Positions 15,631 through 26,202 of a stretch of 64,000 nt of DNA are shown here, one piece after another (positions within the stretch are counted from its first letter, which is position 1; every line of letters starts with the position of its first letter). Location of the stretch: assembly GCF_900197595.1 (NCBI RefSeq), contig NZ_FZLO01000002.1, positions 434,001 to 498,000 of the forward strand. Direction: 5' to 3'. The notes under the pieces were generated by a model that did not search any database, was not told where the DNA came from, and worked only from the letters and a program-made list of their open reading frames with translations. The stretch is from Scatolibacter rhodanostii (GTDB taxonomy: Bacteria > Bacillota > Clostridia > Oscillospirales > Acutalibacteraceae). The position numbers and the translations under genes were made by a program.

Positions 15631-16617
15631 TTAGTTTGAAGCAGATTCTACCCTTTGTTCTTCAAATTGTGCCATCAGTATATCAAAAACTTCAGCGCAA
15701 GCAATTGAATCTCTATGAGAGATTAACTCACTTTCAATTTTGTGATCATGATACAGTCTGCACACCTCTCGAATTTGATAAATAAATCCGTCCTCATCTA
15801 TGCCTTCAAAAGTTTCAACCAATTGATTGCTCTTATCATATCTCTCACATTTTCTAGTACGCAGAAAATCATAGACTACAATATGTCCCTCACTGCCGTA
15901 GATATAAGCATCCGATGATGTGTTCACTGAAATACCAGAGGAAATTGTGGCCAAAGCACCGCTTTTAAAGCCAAAATTCACAGCTGTAACATCATCAACG
16001 CCTGTTTTACAAATACTGGCAACACCATTTGTGTAGATAGGATTTTCATCTAAAATACCTGTTACAAATTCAATAGGATAGACGCCGGCATCATATAAGC
16101 TGCCACCTGCTAAATCGGGTTTATAAAGACGGTTTTCTTCGTTAAAAGGAGCATTAAAACAAAATGAGGCTTGAATAAGTTTTATTTTACCGATACTGCC
16201 CCCCAACGTCCACTCTTTTGCTTTTTGAAAAGCCGGCAGACAGCGTGTCCACATTGCCTCCATCAGTACTGTATTGTTTTTCTTAGATAACTCAACTAAT
16301 TCTTGCGCATGCTTTTGATTCAATACTAACGGTTTTTCGCAGATAACTGCTTTTTTATTTTCTAAGCATTTTTTCACGATTTCATAGTGAAAATTATGTG
16401 TCAAGGCAACATAAATCACTTCTACCTTTTCATCTAAAATTAAATCTTCATACTTTGTATAGGCTTTAGTAGCATGGTATTTCTCTGCAAATTCGGCTGC
16501 CTTTTGATTATCTCTTGAAGCGACTGCCGCCAATTCAATTTCTTCCATCGTATTCAATACAGACGCAAATCGGTTGGCGATTGCGCCTAACCCAATAATT
16601 CCAAATCGTGTTTTCAT
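15631..16617 (-). CDS. Gfo/Idh/MocA-family NAD(P)-dependent oxidoreductase
   Basis: 328-residue dehydrogenase. The N-terminal Rossmann fold has GIIGLGAIANRF (dinucleotide loop) and the family lysine in VICEKPLVLN near residue 95. The C-terminal alpha/beta domain includes GGSLYDAGVYPIEF, whose Asp/His region normally lies at the active site. Most relatives oxidise or epimerise sugars, inositols or sugar-derived diols; the substrate cannot be told here. Start ATG 16617 follows GAGAGGAAA. It is in its own unit between a chemoreceptor and the Crp/Fnr gene; the 44-base gap to the regulator allows read-through. Confidence 0.88.
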   Translation of the reverse strand: MKTRFGIIGLGAIANRFASVLNTMEEIELAAVASRDNQKAAEFAEKYHATKAYTKYEDLILDEKVEVIYVALTHNFHYEIVKKCLENKKAVICEKPLVLNQKHAQELVELSKKNNTVLMEAMWTRCLPAFQKAKEWTLGGSIGKIKLIQASFCFNAPFNEENRLYKPDLAGGSLYDAGVYPIEFVTGILDENPIYTNGVASICKTGVDDVTAVNFGFKSGALATISSGISVNTSSDAYIYGSEGHIVVYDFLRTRKCERYDKSNQLVETFEGIDEDGFIYQIREVCRLYHDHKIESELISHRDSIACAEVFDILMAQFEEQRVESASN

Positions 16618-16663
16618 ATTAAATTTCCTCTCTCACTTCCAAATTTTAGACTATTTTGCAACA

Positions 16664-16693
16664 ATTTTATCATTTAGCCTTAGCTGCCGTCAA
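16664..16693 (-). promoter_or_regulatory. Promoter of the oxidoreductase gene
   Basis: TTGACG (16688-16693), 18 bases, TAAAAT (16664-16669) reading leftwards, about 45 bases before the start codon. Confidence 0.6.
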
Positions 16694-16730
16694 GACCAAA
16701 TAGAAAGATTTTGAATATAACACAACAAAA

Positions 16731-16769
16731 AATGAGACGCCAATCAATCATCAACGTCTCATTTCTTTA
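16731..16769 (-). terminator. Terminator of the first chemoreceptor gene
   Basis: 9-bp stem AATGAGACG/CGTCTCATT with a 15-base loop, followed on the minus strand by TTTTTTG. Confidence 0.65.
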
Positions 16770-16795
16770 TAGGGCATTTTTATTTAAAAACAATC

Positions 16796-18883
16796 TCAAT
16801 ACTTGTCTGACTGAGTTTCTGCTTCAAGAAAATCTGCAGAATCTAACTCGGCAGGCACATTCGCTTCTGAACAATAGGATACTCCTTCATTCTGCAATCT
16901 AAATTTCTCAACTTCTTCTCGCAAAATATCGGCTTGTCCTGCTAGCTCTTCACTAGAAGCAGAGCTTTCTTCTGCCGTTGCTGCATTTGTCTGCACAACA
17001 TCTGAAACTTGTGCCAATCCCAGTGTGATTTGATCAATAGATTCCGCCTGTGCGGTAGAAGAAGAATCTATTTCTTGAATGGAAGCTTCTACTGCTTTTG
17101 ACTTTTCTACTGCATCCAACAATACTTTACCGGTTTCAGTAACCAGCTTTTCGCCTTCCATAACAGAAAGATTAGAATGTTCAATTAGTGCAGCTGTTTG
17201 CTTTGCTGCTTCCGCTGATTTAGAAGCTAAATTTCGTACCTCGTCAGCTACAACCGCAAATCCCTTGCCAGCGGTACCGGCACGAGCTGCTTCAATGGCA
17301 GCATTTAAAGAGAGTATATTGGTCTGAAAAGCAATATCCTCAATGACTTTTGTAATACTGGAAATCTTCTCTGAGGAAGCGGTAATCTCATTCATGGATT
17401 CGGTCAGGTTCTGCATGTACAGATTTCCTTTGGCCACACCCGCACCAGAAAGCGCTACATATTCTTTTGCTTTATGAACATTTTTAGCATTGTCTTCTGC
17501 TTGCTGTGCAATGGTCGTAATGGCTGCTGTCAGCTGTTCTACCGTAGAAGCTTGTTCTGCCGCACCCGAAGCCAAAGCTTGAGAAGCCATAGCCACCTGT
17601 TCAGAACCTCCTGCTACTTGCTCTGCAGAATCCTTTACCTTTGCAAAAACCGTGTTTAAATTATTAACAATCTGTCTCAAAGAATCACGGATCACTACAA
17701 AATCGCCTTTATATTCTTGCTGCACTTCAGCCGTACAATTCCCCTCTGCAAGACAAGATAACACACTCGACATTTCACTAATATAAGAATTAAGAGAAAT
17801 GACTGTATCGGAGAAAGAGTCTGCCAGAACACCAATTTCATTATTATCTTCAATAACTGGAGCCGCCGAATGTAAATCACCCTCAGCAAGCATTTTCACT
17901 CTGGTAACCAAACCAAGGATAGGATTCACCATTTTATTTGAAATTCTAAACGCTACAACGAATGCCAGAATAAAGAATACTACACCGAGAGCAACTGTCA
18001 CGCCAAGACCCATATAAAAAGAGTTTAACATCTCGCTTCTCTTTGCCGTAATACCAATTGACCAACCATCTGTATTAGGAATACTTGTATAACTTGCCAT
18101 CTGTTTAACGCCGTTAAACACGATATCTTGTTTGCCTTCTCCGCCTGCAATCATACTTTCAATTAAAGCTGCTGTACTTTTAAGGCTCTCATCACTTTGT
18201 GATTCTTCTATATAATTGACTTGATTGACCACTCTATCGTTTTCTCTATGGGCGATGATTTTACCATTTTTATCTACAATGAAAGCATATCCACTTTCCC
18301 CAATAGATATATCATCAATAATGGAGCTAAAGGTATCACTATCTAATCTAGCGTATACAATTCCGTTAAAGGTTTCGCTTTTCAGCTTGGTGGCCACCAT
18401 TAAAACCGTCTTACCCGTCACACTACTGACATTGGTAGAAGACATGTATGTTTCTCCCTGCATAGCCTTTTGATAATATTCACGTTCACTAACTTGCGAG
18501 CCTTCGGTCGTTTCTCCGTTAGCATCTGCTACTATCAATGCCTCAAAACCATTTGCTGTCGCCAATTCTTCTAGGATTTCAACTCGCTGACTTAACGATC
18601 TTTTCGGATTAGCAATAGATTCATTTTGAGCAATCATCTCAATTTTAGTTTTAAATACGGAGATCGCATTCTCAACAGATTGACTGTAAGCTATCGCGTT
18701 TTCACGCAGTCTCTCATTGGTGCTGTCAATAGATTGAGCATATAAAATTGATCCGCTAATCACTCCATAAAGGAGAACAATTGCAACAGATAGTGAACTA
18801 ATAGAAATTAAAAGAGTTCTTTTGATTGATTTCTTTTTTGTTTTCTTCTTTGTTGCTGATACGTTTCCTTTTTCTTTTTTCAT
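16796..18883 (-). CDS. Methyl-accepting chemotaxis protein with Cache sensor
   Basis: 695-residue transmembrane chemoreceptor. A basic N-terminus and one membrane helix (~24-48) are followed by an extracellular Cache-type sensor (~50-280, with [23 protein letters not shown]), a second membrane helix (~290), a HAMP region (~310-370) and the cytoplasmic signalling coiled coil. The hairpin tip [20 protein letters not shown] is the conserved CheA/CheW contact. C-terminal Gln/Glu-rich heptads are methylation candidates. Start ATG 18883 follows AGGGGAAAAAC. Divergent from a second chemoreceptor. Ligand unknown. Confidence 0.93.
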   Translation of the reverse strand: MKKEKGNVSATKKKTKKKSIKRTLLISISSLSVAIVLLYGVISGSILYAQSIDSTNERLRENAIAYSQSVENAISVFKTKIEMIAQNESIANPKRSLSQRVEILEELATANGFEALIVADANGETTEGSQVSEREYYQKAMQGETYMSSTNVSSVTGKTVLMVATKLKSETFNGIVYARLDSDTFSSIIDDISIGESGYAFIVDKNGKIIAHRENDRVVNQVNYIEESQSDESLKSTAALIESMIAGGEGKQDIVFNGVKQMASYTSIPNTDGWSIGITAKRSEMLNSFYMGLGVTVALGVVFFILAFVVAFRISNKMVNPILGLVTRVKMLAEGDLHSAAPVIEDNNEIGVLADSFSDTVISLNSYISEMSSVLSCLAEGNCTAEVQQEYKGDFVVIRDSLRQIVNNLNTVFAKVKDSAEQVAGGSEQVAMASQALASGAAEQASTVEQLTAAITTIAQQAEDNAKNVHKAKEYVALSGAGVAKGNLYMQNLTESMNEITASSEKISSITKVIEDIAFQTNILSLNAAIEAARAGTAGKGFAVVADEVRNLASKSAEAAKQTAALIEHSNLSVMEGEKLVTETGKVLLDAVEKSKAVEASIQEIDSSSTAQAESIDQITLGLAQVSDVVQTNAATAEESSASSEELAGQADILREEVEKFRLQNEGVSYCSEANVPAELDSADFLEAETQSDKY

Positions 18884-19522
18884 GTTTTTCCCCTGATTCT
18901 TGTGATATTTTATTGAAAAGCATATAACCTCTTGAAGTCAAACTTGAAATTAGCGTTAAATTTCATTCAGACGCACAGTTATATCCTTTATTTCACACAT
19001 TATTGCATCCATTAAAAAAAAGAGAGAGTCAATATTTATTTTTCAAATTAGACATCACAAAGCTTATTAAAAAGCGTTTATAAATTAGGTGTTTTACAGT
19101 AATATTTTTCCTTTTTTATCAATTATAGAATAACATTTTCGTGAAAAAAGTCAATACAATTCACGAAATCTGACGAAAAAGTCAATATTATGTAAGTTTT
19201 TGGCTTATAATCTGAATAATTATACAAAGGAATAAATATTATTATTATTTTCTTAATATGAATTTTACACTACCAAATATAAATACTTCTCCGTGATAAG
19301 ATATTGAATAATTTACTTGATTTACCAGTAGTGGGCACCTTTTCAAATTTAATTGTACGTAATAATAAAATATTAAATTTAGTTATAAAAAATAAGAATT
19401 TTTGTAAAAATTTGGTTATTCATGAAATATTTGATTGCTTTTTGTCAAAAAAAGAAGTATAATAATTCTAATTTAATAAATTTAATCGCGTCTGCGGTCC
19501 TTTTGAGGAGGAAATTGAGATT
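18884..19522. other. AT-rich divergent region between two chemoreceptor genes
   Basis: 639 bases, very A+T-rich, with no credible frame and no riboswitch core that I recognise; I looked for a c-di-GMP aptamer because these often precede chemoreceptors. The only clear signal is the rightward promoter at 19435-19463. Such a long divergent spacer may hold regulator sites. Confidence 0.5.
19435..19463 (+). promoter_or_regulatory. Promoter of the second chemoreceptor gene
   Basis: TTGCTT (19435-19440), 17 bases, TATAAT (19458-19463). No sigma-D style GCCGATAT box is visible. Confidence 0.55.
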
Positions 19523-21538
19523 ATGTTATCTAAAAAAAGCATCAGAACCGACTTTATTAAGGCTGTCATTATTATCTTTGCAACTGTCAATGTGATTTTA
19601 ATCTTGGCTTCAAGTTATTTTATCAGAAATTCCACAACCGAGTCTTTAACAAAAAGTATGACAGAAACTAGTGAGCTTGTTTCTCAAAAGATTACTTCGG
19701 AAATCGATAAATTTCGCCTTGTTTCAGATTCTGTTGGTTTTTATTATAGAAAAAGTAATCCAGCCGGTTTTAAGAGCTATTTAGAGACGCTCTGCGAGCA
19801 ATATGGATATGAGAAAATTGATATGCTGGGTTCTTCTCTTATTTCTGTTGTTGATACCTCAAATGAATATACACCTAACAATGCCCTAAAAATGGCAGCA
19901 GCGGGCACTCCGGGTTTGAGTGAACCTATTATTAGCGGCGAAAATGTATATTTTCAATATGCCTACCCCTATCAAGGCTATATCATACTAATAGATATTC
20001 CCTATTCGTTCTTCGCCGATATTGTTTCTTCTGTTAAAATCGGTTCTACTGGCAGCACCTACATTCTCGACAGTACCGGTACTAAAGTGATTCACGATGA
20101 TGTTTCGCTCGTTTTAAGTCGGCAAAACAATCTTGAAGAAGTCAAATCAGACCCTGGCACCTACCAGTCTGTCGCAAATCTGGAAAGTGATATGATTCAA
20201 GGTAATTCCGGTTTTAATTTTTACACTTGGAAGGGAGATAAGAAGTTTGGTTCTTACGCTCCTATTGAGGGCACGGACGGTTGGTCTGTCAACGTAACCG
20301 CTTTGGAATCTGAGTTTATGAAGAAAGCAACCGAAGGAACGATTGCTATGATTCTAATTGCTATCGTCGATTTAATTGTTGCTATTTTTGTCATTACTCG
20401 AATCTCCAATAAGATTTTAAAACCCATTGAAAGAATGGTCGTCAATATTGATGAGATGTATAAGGGTAACTTATCCATTGAATTTAAGGCAGAAAGACAG
20501 GATGAAATTGGCCTGATTTCAGAGAAACTGAATAGTATGTCAACCACCTACCGAACGCTGATTCAAGATATTTCAAATGTCTTGCAAGAAATCTCATCTG
20601 AAAATTTATTGGTTACTACCGAGGCAGACTATCCGGGTGATTTTAACCAGATTAAGCTGTCACTGGTCACTATTATTGAGGGTCTGACGGATGTTCTCTC
20701 CCAATTTGGCCTTGCTTCCTCCGAAGTAAAATCAGGTGCAGAACAACTCTCCTCCGGTGCTCAAAATCTTTCTCAAAGCGTTACAGAACAAGCAGGTTCT
20801 TTGGAAGAATTAGCCGCTACCATGGAGACTATTGCTGTAAAAGTGAAAGATGCGGCTCAAAATGCTAATCTGGGCAACCTAAAAATGAATGAAGTCAACC
20901 AAGAATTGCAGAACAGCAACCATAAAATGCAAGACATGACTGCTGCTATGCAGGAAATTAACAGCACTTCTAATGAGATTAGACGAATTATCAAAACGAT
21001 TGAAGACATTGCTTTCCAAACCAATATTCTTGCTCTTAACGCTGCTGTTGAAGCCGCCAGAGCCGGTTCAGCCGGCAAAGGTTTTGCCGTTGTTGCTGAT
21101 GAAGTCCGTAACTTAGCCAGTAAGAGCGCCGAAGCTGCTAAAGATACTACCGTGTTAATTGAAAAATCGCTGACAGCTGTCCAAAAAGGCGGTTCCATTA
21201 CCAACGAAACAGCACACTCTTTATCAGAAGCCGTTTCGTTAGCCAATGAGGTTTCTGATATCGTACAACAGATTTCCTCATCCTCTGATGATCAGTCTCG
21301 TTCAATTGAACAAGTCAATATTGGTATCACACAAATCGCTGCCGTGGTGCAAACCAATTCTGCCACAGCAGAAGAAAGCGCCGCCTCTAGCGAAGAGCTT
21401 CTTTCACAATCTGATATCTTACAGAATCGCATTAGCTCCTTTAAGTTAAAAAGCAATGATTTAGAGATAGAAGAAGAATCCTTCGAGTTTTCAGAAGAAG
21501 ATAACCTAGAAGACAGCAATCCCGACGACAAGTATTAA
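19523..21538 (+). CDS. Methyl-accepting chemotaxis protein with Cache sensor
   Basis: 671-residue chemoreceptor with the same architecture as the divergent one: membrane helix ~13-33, Cache-type extracellular domain to ~275 ([19 protein letters not shown]), second helix ([17 protein letters not shown]), HAMP and a long coiled coil with [20 protein letters not shown] at the tip. Acidic C-terminus. The start follows GAGGAGGAAATTG. Signalling tips are nearly identical between the two receptors while the sensor domains differ, so they probably share one CheA array but read different ligands. Confidence 0.93.
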   Translation: MLSKKSIRTDFIKAVIIIFATVNVILILASSYFIRNSTTESLTKSMTETSELVSQKITSEIDKFRLVSDSVGFYYRKSNPAGFKSYLETLCEQYGYEKIDMLGSSLISVVDTSNEYTPNNALKMAAAGTPGLSEPIISGENVYFQYAYPYQGYIILIDIPYSFFADIVSSVKIGSTGSTYILDSTGTKVIHDDVSLVLSRQNNLEEVKSDPGTYQSVANLESDMIQGNSGFNFYTWKGDKKFGSYAPIEGTDGWSVNVTALESEFMKKATEGTIAMILIAIVDLIVAIFVITRISNKILKPIERMVVNIDEMYKGNLSIEFKAERQDEIGLISEKLNSMSTTYRTLIQDISNVLQEISSENLLVTTEADYPGDFNQIKLSLVTIIEGLTDVLSQFGLASSEVKSGAEQLSSGAQNLSQSVTEQAGSLEELAATMETIAVKVKDAAQNANLGNLKMNEVNQELQNSNHKMQDMTAAMQEINSTSNEIRRIIKTIEDIAFQTNILALNAAVEAARAGSAGKGFAVVADEVRNLASKSAEAAKDTTVLIEKSLTAVQKGGSITNETAHSLSEAVSLANEVSDIVQQISSSSDDQSRSIEQVNIGITQIAAVVQTNSATAEESAASSEELLSQSDILQNRISSFKLKSNDLEIEEESFEFSEEDNLEDSNPDDKY

Positions 21539-21578
21539 TCAGTCTTACAGAACAGCCTAAAACGAATGACTAATTTTA

Positions 21579-21611
21579 AACCCTCTGCAGACTTGCAGAG
21601 GGTTGTTTTTT
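21579..21611 (+). terminator. Terminator of the second chemoreceptor gene
   Basis: 11-bp perfect stem AACCCTCTGCA/TGCAGAGGGTT with a four-base loop, then GTTTTTTCT. Confidence 0.85.
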
Positions 21612-21659
21612 CTGCAGAACAGCACTTCCATTTTAAACCGTAAAACGGTGCCGTCCTAA

Positions 21660-22030
21660 TTGTCTGTTTTGCTGTTACATAATCTTAATCCCTTTCATCG
21701 CTACCGCTTCTTTTAGTAGCATATAATGGCCATAAATATAATCTCATGTATAAGATAATAGCTTTAAAATTAGAGGGATTACTGTCCATTCTTGCGCCAT
21801 CGATATCAGTTTACACAGCAAAGATATCTGGTTGTATAAAATTCGTATTCATGCAAGCAAAATCAGATATCATCTCCAAAGAAATTTCAGAGAAATCAAG
21901 CCCATTAAACAAATAACTGAAATATAGCGAATGAGCTTATTGACTAAATCGATTGTTATATCTTCTTCTGCTTAATCTACAACCAGAAGCAGCTTTCTAA
22001 CAGGGTTATTTTGATTTACCTCACTCTTAC
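21660..22030 (-). pseudogene. Possible decayed coding remnant, unidentified
   Basis: No intact gene. On the minus strand several protein-like stretches remain, separated by stops and frame changes: one reading GLDFSEISLEMISDFACMN and, nearer the left end, one ending GHYMLLKEAVAMKGIKIM before a stop. Lying between a terminator and the end of a sugar-transport operon, this may be the residue of a gene lost from that locus. I could not identify the parent family. It may also be chance. Confidence 0.3.
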
Positions 22031-22048
22031 CATATCAACTCTATAATA

Positions 22049-22093
22049 AAGAACAACCACTATCAGAGAAATTATCTGATAGTGGTTGTTCTT
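22049..22093 (-). terminator. Terminator of the sugar ABC transporter operon
   Basis: 19-bp perfect stem (AAGAACAACCACTATCAGA and complement, seven-base loop), flanked on the minus strand by TTTATTATAG. Confidence 0.85.
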
Positions 22094-22144
22094 CTTATTT
22101 TAGCCATATATGGTTTTCATTTTTATACAGCATAGTTTGTGCTT

Positions 22145-23029
22145 TTATTCTTTGACTGCTCCTAGCATAATGCCCGTTACAAAGTATTTTTGTAGGAACG
22201 GATATACAATTAGCATAGGAATCATCGCAATAAACACCTTAGCAGCATCTAGCGATTTATTAGAAAGCTTACTCAGGTTTTCAATCTGATCTTTCGTCAA
22301 GTTTGTGGTTTGAATATTGACCACAAGCTGTTTAATATACGTTTGTAGAGGATAATTAGTTTCTCCTGTTGTTAAAACAAGTCCTTGGAAGAATTCATTC
22401 CAGTGATAAACACTAGTGAACAAAACAATTGTTGCTAACACAGGGATAGACACCGGTACAATAATCTGAAAGAGAATTCTCCATGGATTTGCACCATCTA
22501 CAACCGCAGCTTCTTCCAAGTCAGAAGAAATATTACGGAAAAAGTTCATCATAACAATTAGGTTAAAAACTGGTAAACTGCCTCCAAGAACTAATCCCCA
22601 AATGTTATCAATCAATCCATATTTCTGCATTGTGATATACCACGGTATGGTTCCACCGCTAAAGAGCATACAGAAAAGTACAATCCACATGAGAATATTG
22701 CGGGGCTTATAATCTTTTTTAGATTTAGCAAGTGGATAGGCCATCATAATCAAGACGAGCATGGTCACACCAGTACCTAAAACAGTTCTTTGAATCGAAA
22801 TCCAAAAAGAATTAAAGAATTTCCAATCTCCCATAATCTCTTTATAAGAATTAAGAGTAAATCCGATAGGATATATGGTCACTAGTCCTGAGTTTGCAGC
22901 TGATTTATCTGACAAAGAGAGCGAAAGCGCATACCAAAGTGGATAAATACAACTGAAAGCTAAAATACCCATAATAATGTTATTCAGGATATTAAATACA
23001 CGGGAACTAAGAGTCTTATTTTCAATCAT
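22145..23029 (-). CDS. Carbohydrate ABC transporter permease, LplC/YtcP type
   Basis: 294-residue inner-membrane permease with six predicted helices and the ATPase-coupling loop EAAVVDGANPWRILFQIIVP. The N-terminal ILAFSCIYPLWYALSLSLSDK and the C-terminal end FVTGIMLGAVKE are typical of the LplC/YtcP group, which pairs with LplB-type permeases for oligosaccharide or aldouronate import. AAAGGAGGGG precedes ATG 23029. It lies 14 bases after the partner permease. No ATPase is encoded here; this group normally uses a shared MsmK-type ATPase from elsewhere. Confidence 0.92.
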   Translation of the reverse strand: MIENKTLSSRVFNILNNIIMGILAFSCIYPLWYALSLSLSDKSAANSGLVTIYPIGFTLNSYKEIMGDWKFFNSFWISIQRTVLGTGVTMLVLIMMAYPLAKSKKDYKPRNILMWIVLFCMLFSGGTIPWYITMQKYGLIDNIWGLVLGGSLPVFNLIVMMNFFRNISSDLEEAAVVDGANPWRILFQIIVPVSIPVLATIVLFTSVYHWNEFFQGLVLTTGETNYPLQTYIKQLVVNIQTTNLTKDQIENLSKLSNKSLDAAKVFIAMIPMLIVYPFLQKYFVTGIMLGAVKE

Positions 23030-23043
23030 GCGGTTCCCCTCCT

Positions 23044-23937
23044 TTAAAATACCCGATAATTAGCGACTTTATATGCGGTAACATATGAAATGATAATCAA
23101 GATAAAGCTGACACCCGATTTCAAAAGTCCGGCTGTGGTAGCCAGAGAAAATTGCAAATCAATCAGCCCCATGCGATAAACCCATGTGTCTAAAATATCA
23201 CCGGTAGAATAAACAATCTTGTTATAAAGGTTAAAGACTTGATCAAAACCAGCATTGAGCACACTGCCTAATCCCAAAACACCTAACAGAACAATGGTAG
23301 GAATTAATCCCGGTATCGTAATATGCCAGATGGATTTCCAGCGACCTGCACCGTCAATGGCTGCTGCTTCATAAAGATTTGGGTTAATGCCCGTTAAAGC
23401 AGCCAAATAAATAACTGCATTATATCCAAATTCTTTCCAAACATCAGTACCAATGACCAACTGACGGAAAATAGAAGATTCCTGCATCCACACACGCGGT
23501 TCTGCTCCAAACACGCCTGCCACCGTATTCACAACACCGTTATAACCAAAGATGTTGATAATAATGCTTGCTAGAATAACCCAAGACAAAAAGTGAGGAA
23601 GATAAACAATTGTCTGTACTACTTTTTTATATTTCACACTTTTAATCTCGTTCAATAAAATAGCAAAAGTCAACGGTACTATTAGATTCAATATCATCTT
23701 AGACGTTGCGATGATGATTGTATTTTTCATAACCTGCCAGGCATCACTCATTGAAAATAAATATTTAAAGTTTTCAAGTCCTATCCATTCCGACTGCCAA
23801 TATCCCAGTCCGGGGTTATAATCCTGAAAAGCCATAACAATACCGACCATGGGTACAATGCTAAACAAAATCAACCACACAAATCCGGGGAGAATCATCA
23901 GCGTATAATGGACTTGATTCATAAACTTACTTTTCAT
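23044..23937 (-). CDS. Carbohydrate ABC transporter permease, LplB type
   Basis: 297-residue permease with six predicted helices, coupling loop EAAAIDGAGRWKSIWHITIPG and the LplB-type start (MILPGFVWLILFSIVPMVGIVMAF). Partner of the downstream LplC-type permease. The ribosome binding site (AAGGAATG) is rather far from ATG 23937, and this gene is 259 bases after the binding-protein gene with a stable hairpin between them, so it is probably made at a lower level than the binding protein. Confidence 0.92.
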   Translation of the reverse strand: MKSKFMNQVHYTLMILPGFVWLILFSIVPMVGIVMAFQDYNPGLGYWQSEWIGLENFKYLFSMSDAWQVMKNTIIIATSKMILNLIVPLTFAILLNEIKSVKYKKVVQTIVYLPHFLSWVILASIIINIFGYNGVVNTVAGVFGAEPRVWMQESSIFRQLVIGTDVWKEFGYNAVIYLAALTGINPNLYEAAAIDGAGRWKSIWHITIPGLIPTIVLLGVLGLGSVLNAGFDQVFNLYNKIVYSTGDILDTWVYRMGLIDLQFSLATTAGLLKSGVSFILIIISYVTAYKVANYRVF

Positions 23938-24145
23938 AACTTATTAATCATTCCTTCCTGAAGGCAAAACCATGCCGTGATACTTTAGAGCCAATACACG
24001 TTCAACCTCACCAAAATCCCAATTCACTTATTAAGAAAACTTTTATTATTTGAACATTTCCCTTTTGTCATCTCAATATAAGCTATGCCATTTATACATA
24101 GCATCTGTGTTATTATCCCTGTAAAACACCAATTTTAGGATAGCC

Positions 24146-24174
24146 GCGGTGCAGAGACATCTCCTCTACACCGC
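24146..24174 (-). repeat. Intercistronic hairpin between binding protein and permeases
   Basis: 11-bp G+C-rich stem GCGGTGTAGAG/CTCTGCACCGC (one G-U pair) without a following T-tract. In transporter operons such structures protect the upstream mRNA or partly terminate transcription, raising binding protein over permease. Confidence 0.55.
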
Positions 24175-24196
24175 AACACTATCTCACATTCAATTT

Positions 24197-25963
24197 TTAA
24201 TTTAAGCCTGCTACTTCAGCTAAGATTTCATCTCCGCCTTGTGCATGCCAATTGCTGACAAAGGTATCAAAAGCACTGATGTCCTCTTGACCGGTGATGA
24301 TTTTTAGCATTGTTTCATCTTCTAATTTTTTGAGGTTAGCCCATTTACGTTCCATTGTTTCTGTCATGCTGTAAGTAAGGCTGTAGACTTTCTTATCAAC
24401 TTCTGTTGTAGCATAAGGACGGTTGCCGATCAAGATTGCATACATACGTTTGAAGTCGCCTTCATTTTCCATGCTGAAATCTGTGACAGCCAATTCTCTA
24501 TCTTTTGTATAGCCAGTAACAACGTTACGAACTTTGGTAGCATCCTGATAAAGAAGTTTATAGATAGACATTGGGTCATTAAATTCTTCTGGGTCTGCTT
24601 CGCCGTTCAGCACTCTTGTCAGTTCTTGAGATTCATGCTCTACTTCATCAGCAGCAGCAGCAACTGTTCTCAAAGGATACCAGCCGATGGCAACTGAAGT
24701 ATCAAAAACACCTTCATCACGAACCAATGCATTGTACATAATAATGATAGCAGCTGCAACATCTTCAGAAGCATTTTTGCTGATCATAGTAGAAGAAGTA
24801 CCTACGCTCTTCATATGAACATTCCATTTGCCGTCATCACTAAAGATCGGGTAAGTCTGCCAGTTGGCAGTAGGATCATTCTTGAAAGAATCTCCGTTGC
24901 CATAGCCAAGTGACCACCAAGGACCAAAGAACATACCAACTTGGTTAGCGTTAACAGCTTCGCCTGAAGAATCTCTTGTGCCCATTTCTGGATCAATGTA
25001 ACCTTCAGCGTACCATTTTGCCAAACGCTCAAGAGCGGGTTTCATTTTTTCATCGGTTGAACCGTAAACAACTTCGCCTTTATCATCCTGCAGCCAATAG
25101 CCGGGATAAACATCATAGGCGGAGAAAACAGGGTCTAAACCGTGTGCATTATTGGAAGACTCTAAGAATGTGCAGTAAAGTCTTTCGTTCTTGTCTGGGC
25201 CAGAAAGCGGAATTGTCTGGTCTCCGGCAGGTTTTTTCTCTTTGAAGACTTTAGCAATGTTTTCAACATCATCTAAAGTTTTCGGTACTTCCAGACTATA
25301 TTCATCTAACCAGTCTTTTCTGATATTCAAGATGTGAACACCGTCTGTATCAACTGTGACGTTGGGCAAGCCCTGCATTTTGCCGTCAAAGCTAACACTT
25401 TCAATAGCACGGCCATCTGTAGAATCAACAATTCCTTTAACCTGCTCTGAAGCATATTGGTCAAATAAATCGGTAATATCCATCAGCATGTTTGACTTAG
25501 CTGCTTTACGCAGATAAGATTGCTCATTGGCAACCAAACCATCGGGCAAAGTGTCACTGGCAATAGCCAAAGAAACTTTTTGGTTGTAGTCATTGCCCTC
25601 TGCTGCTGTCCAATCTACAATAACATTAATATTGTAGTTGTCGCGCAGATAACGAGTATATTGGTTATCTTGTGCTGAATCACCAGCCGGCAACGTTGTG
25701 TCGATTGGAGAAACGCTCATGCCGATATGTACATCTACAGGTTCGTCAAATTTTTTAAAAGCTAAATCGTCTCCAGAGGAAGTTTCCTCTGTCTTACTGG
25801 TGCTGACTTCTGATTTGCTTTCTTCTACCTTACTTGATACCTTGCTTTCTTCTGCTTTGCTTGCCGTGCTTTCTTTACCCTTGCCATCTCCGCATCCAGC
25901 AAGAGAAGAGAAAAGCATTACCAAAGAAAGCGACAATGCTGCTAACTTTTTCACATTTTTCAT
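24197..25963 (-). CDS. Sugar-binding lipoprotein, LipO type
   Basis: 588-residue extracellular solute-binding lipoprotein of the LipO/YtcQ group. Lipoprotein signal with Cys24 in LAGCGDG, then a Ser/Glu-rich linker (~28-60) and the large bilobal domain. Length matches the long binding proteins that go with LplB/LplC permeases. Start ATG 25963 follows GGAGGTACACA; a further in-frame start upstream has no such site. First gene of the transporter operon, just downstream of a YesM/YesN-type two-component system. Probable ligand is an oligosaccharide, perhaps the substrate of the GH2 enzyme at 29742. Confidence 0.9.
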   Translation of the reverse strand: MKNVKKLAALSLSLVMLFSSLAGCGDGKGKESTASKAEESKVSSKVEESKSEVSTSKTEETSSGDDLAFKKFDEPVDVHIGMSVSPIDTTLPAGDSAQDNQYTRYLRDNYNINVIVDWTAAEGNDYNQKVSLAIASDTLPDGLVANEQSYLRKAAKSNMLMDITDLFDQYASEQVKGIVDSTDGRAIESVSFDGKMQGLPNVTVDTDGVHILNIRKDWLDEYSLEVPKTLDDVENIAKVFKEKKPAGDQTIPLSGPDKNERLYCTFLESSNNAHGLDPVFSAYDVYPGYWLQDDKGEVVYGSTDEKMKPALERLAKWYAEGYIDPEMGTRDSSGEAVNANQVGMFFGPWWSLGYGNGDSFKNDPTANWQTYPIFSDDGKWNVHMKSVGTSSTMISKNASEDVAAAIIIMYNALVRDEGVFDTSVAIGWYPLRTVAAAADEVEHESQELTRVLNGEADPEEFNDPMSIYKLLYQDATKVRNVVTGYTKDRELAVTDFSMENEGDFKRMYAILIGNRPYATTEVDKKVYSLTYSMTETMERKWANLKKLEDETMLKIITGQEDISAFDTFVSNWHAQGGDEILAEVAGLN

Positions 25964-26112
25964 TGTGTACCTCCACTTCAATTCTTTTACCACAATTCGC
26001 TTTTTAGTAACAACCAACAGTCATTGTCACTAAATGTGTATAGAATATAACATAATTTATAGTAATATAAAACAGATAATCGTATGAGCTTTTTTAGACT
26101 TTTAAAAAAAAT

Positions 26113-26148
26113 AAGATAATCGTCTTTTAATAATCAGACGATTATCTT
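26113..26148 (-). terminator. Terminator of the two-component operon
   Basis: 13-bp perfect stem AAGATAATCGTCT/AGACGATTATCTT, then on the minus strand ATTTTTTTT. Confidence 0.82.
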
Positions 26149-26202
26149 AAAATCACCCTATTCTTGGCATTCATTACAACTTTGCTATTTTTAGCCTCTC
26201 TT

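Noticed and set aside
18884-19522. c-di-GMP riboswitch before the chemoreceptors
   Set aside because: No GEMM-type core found on either strand.
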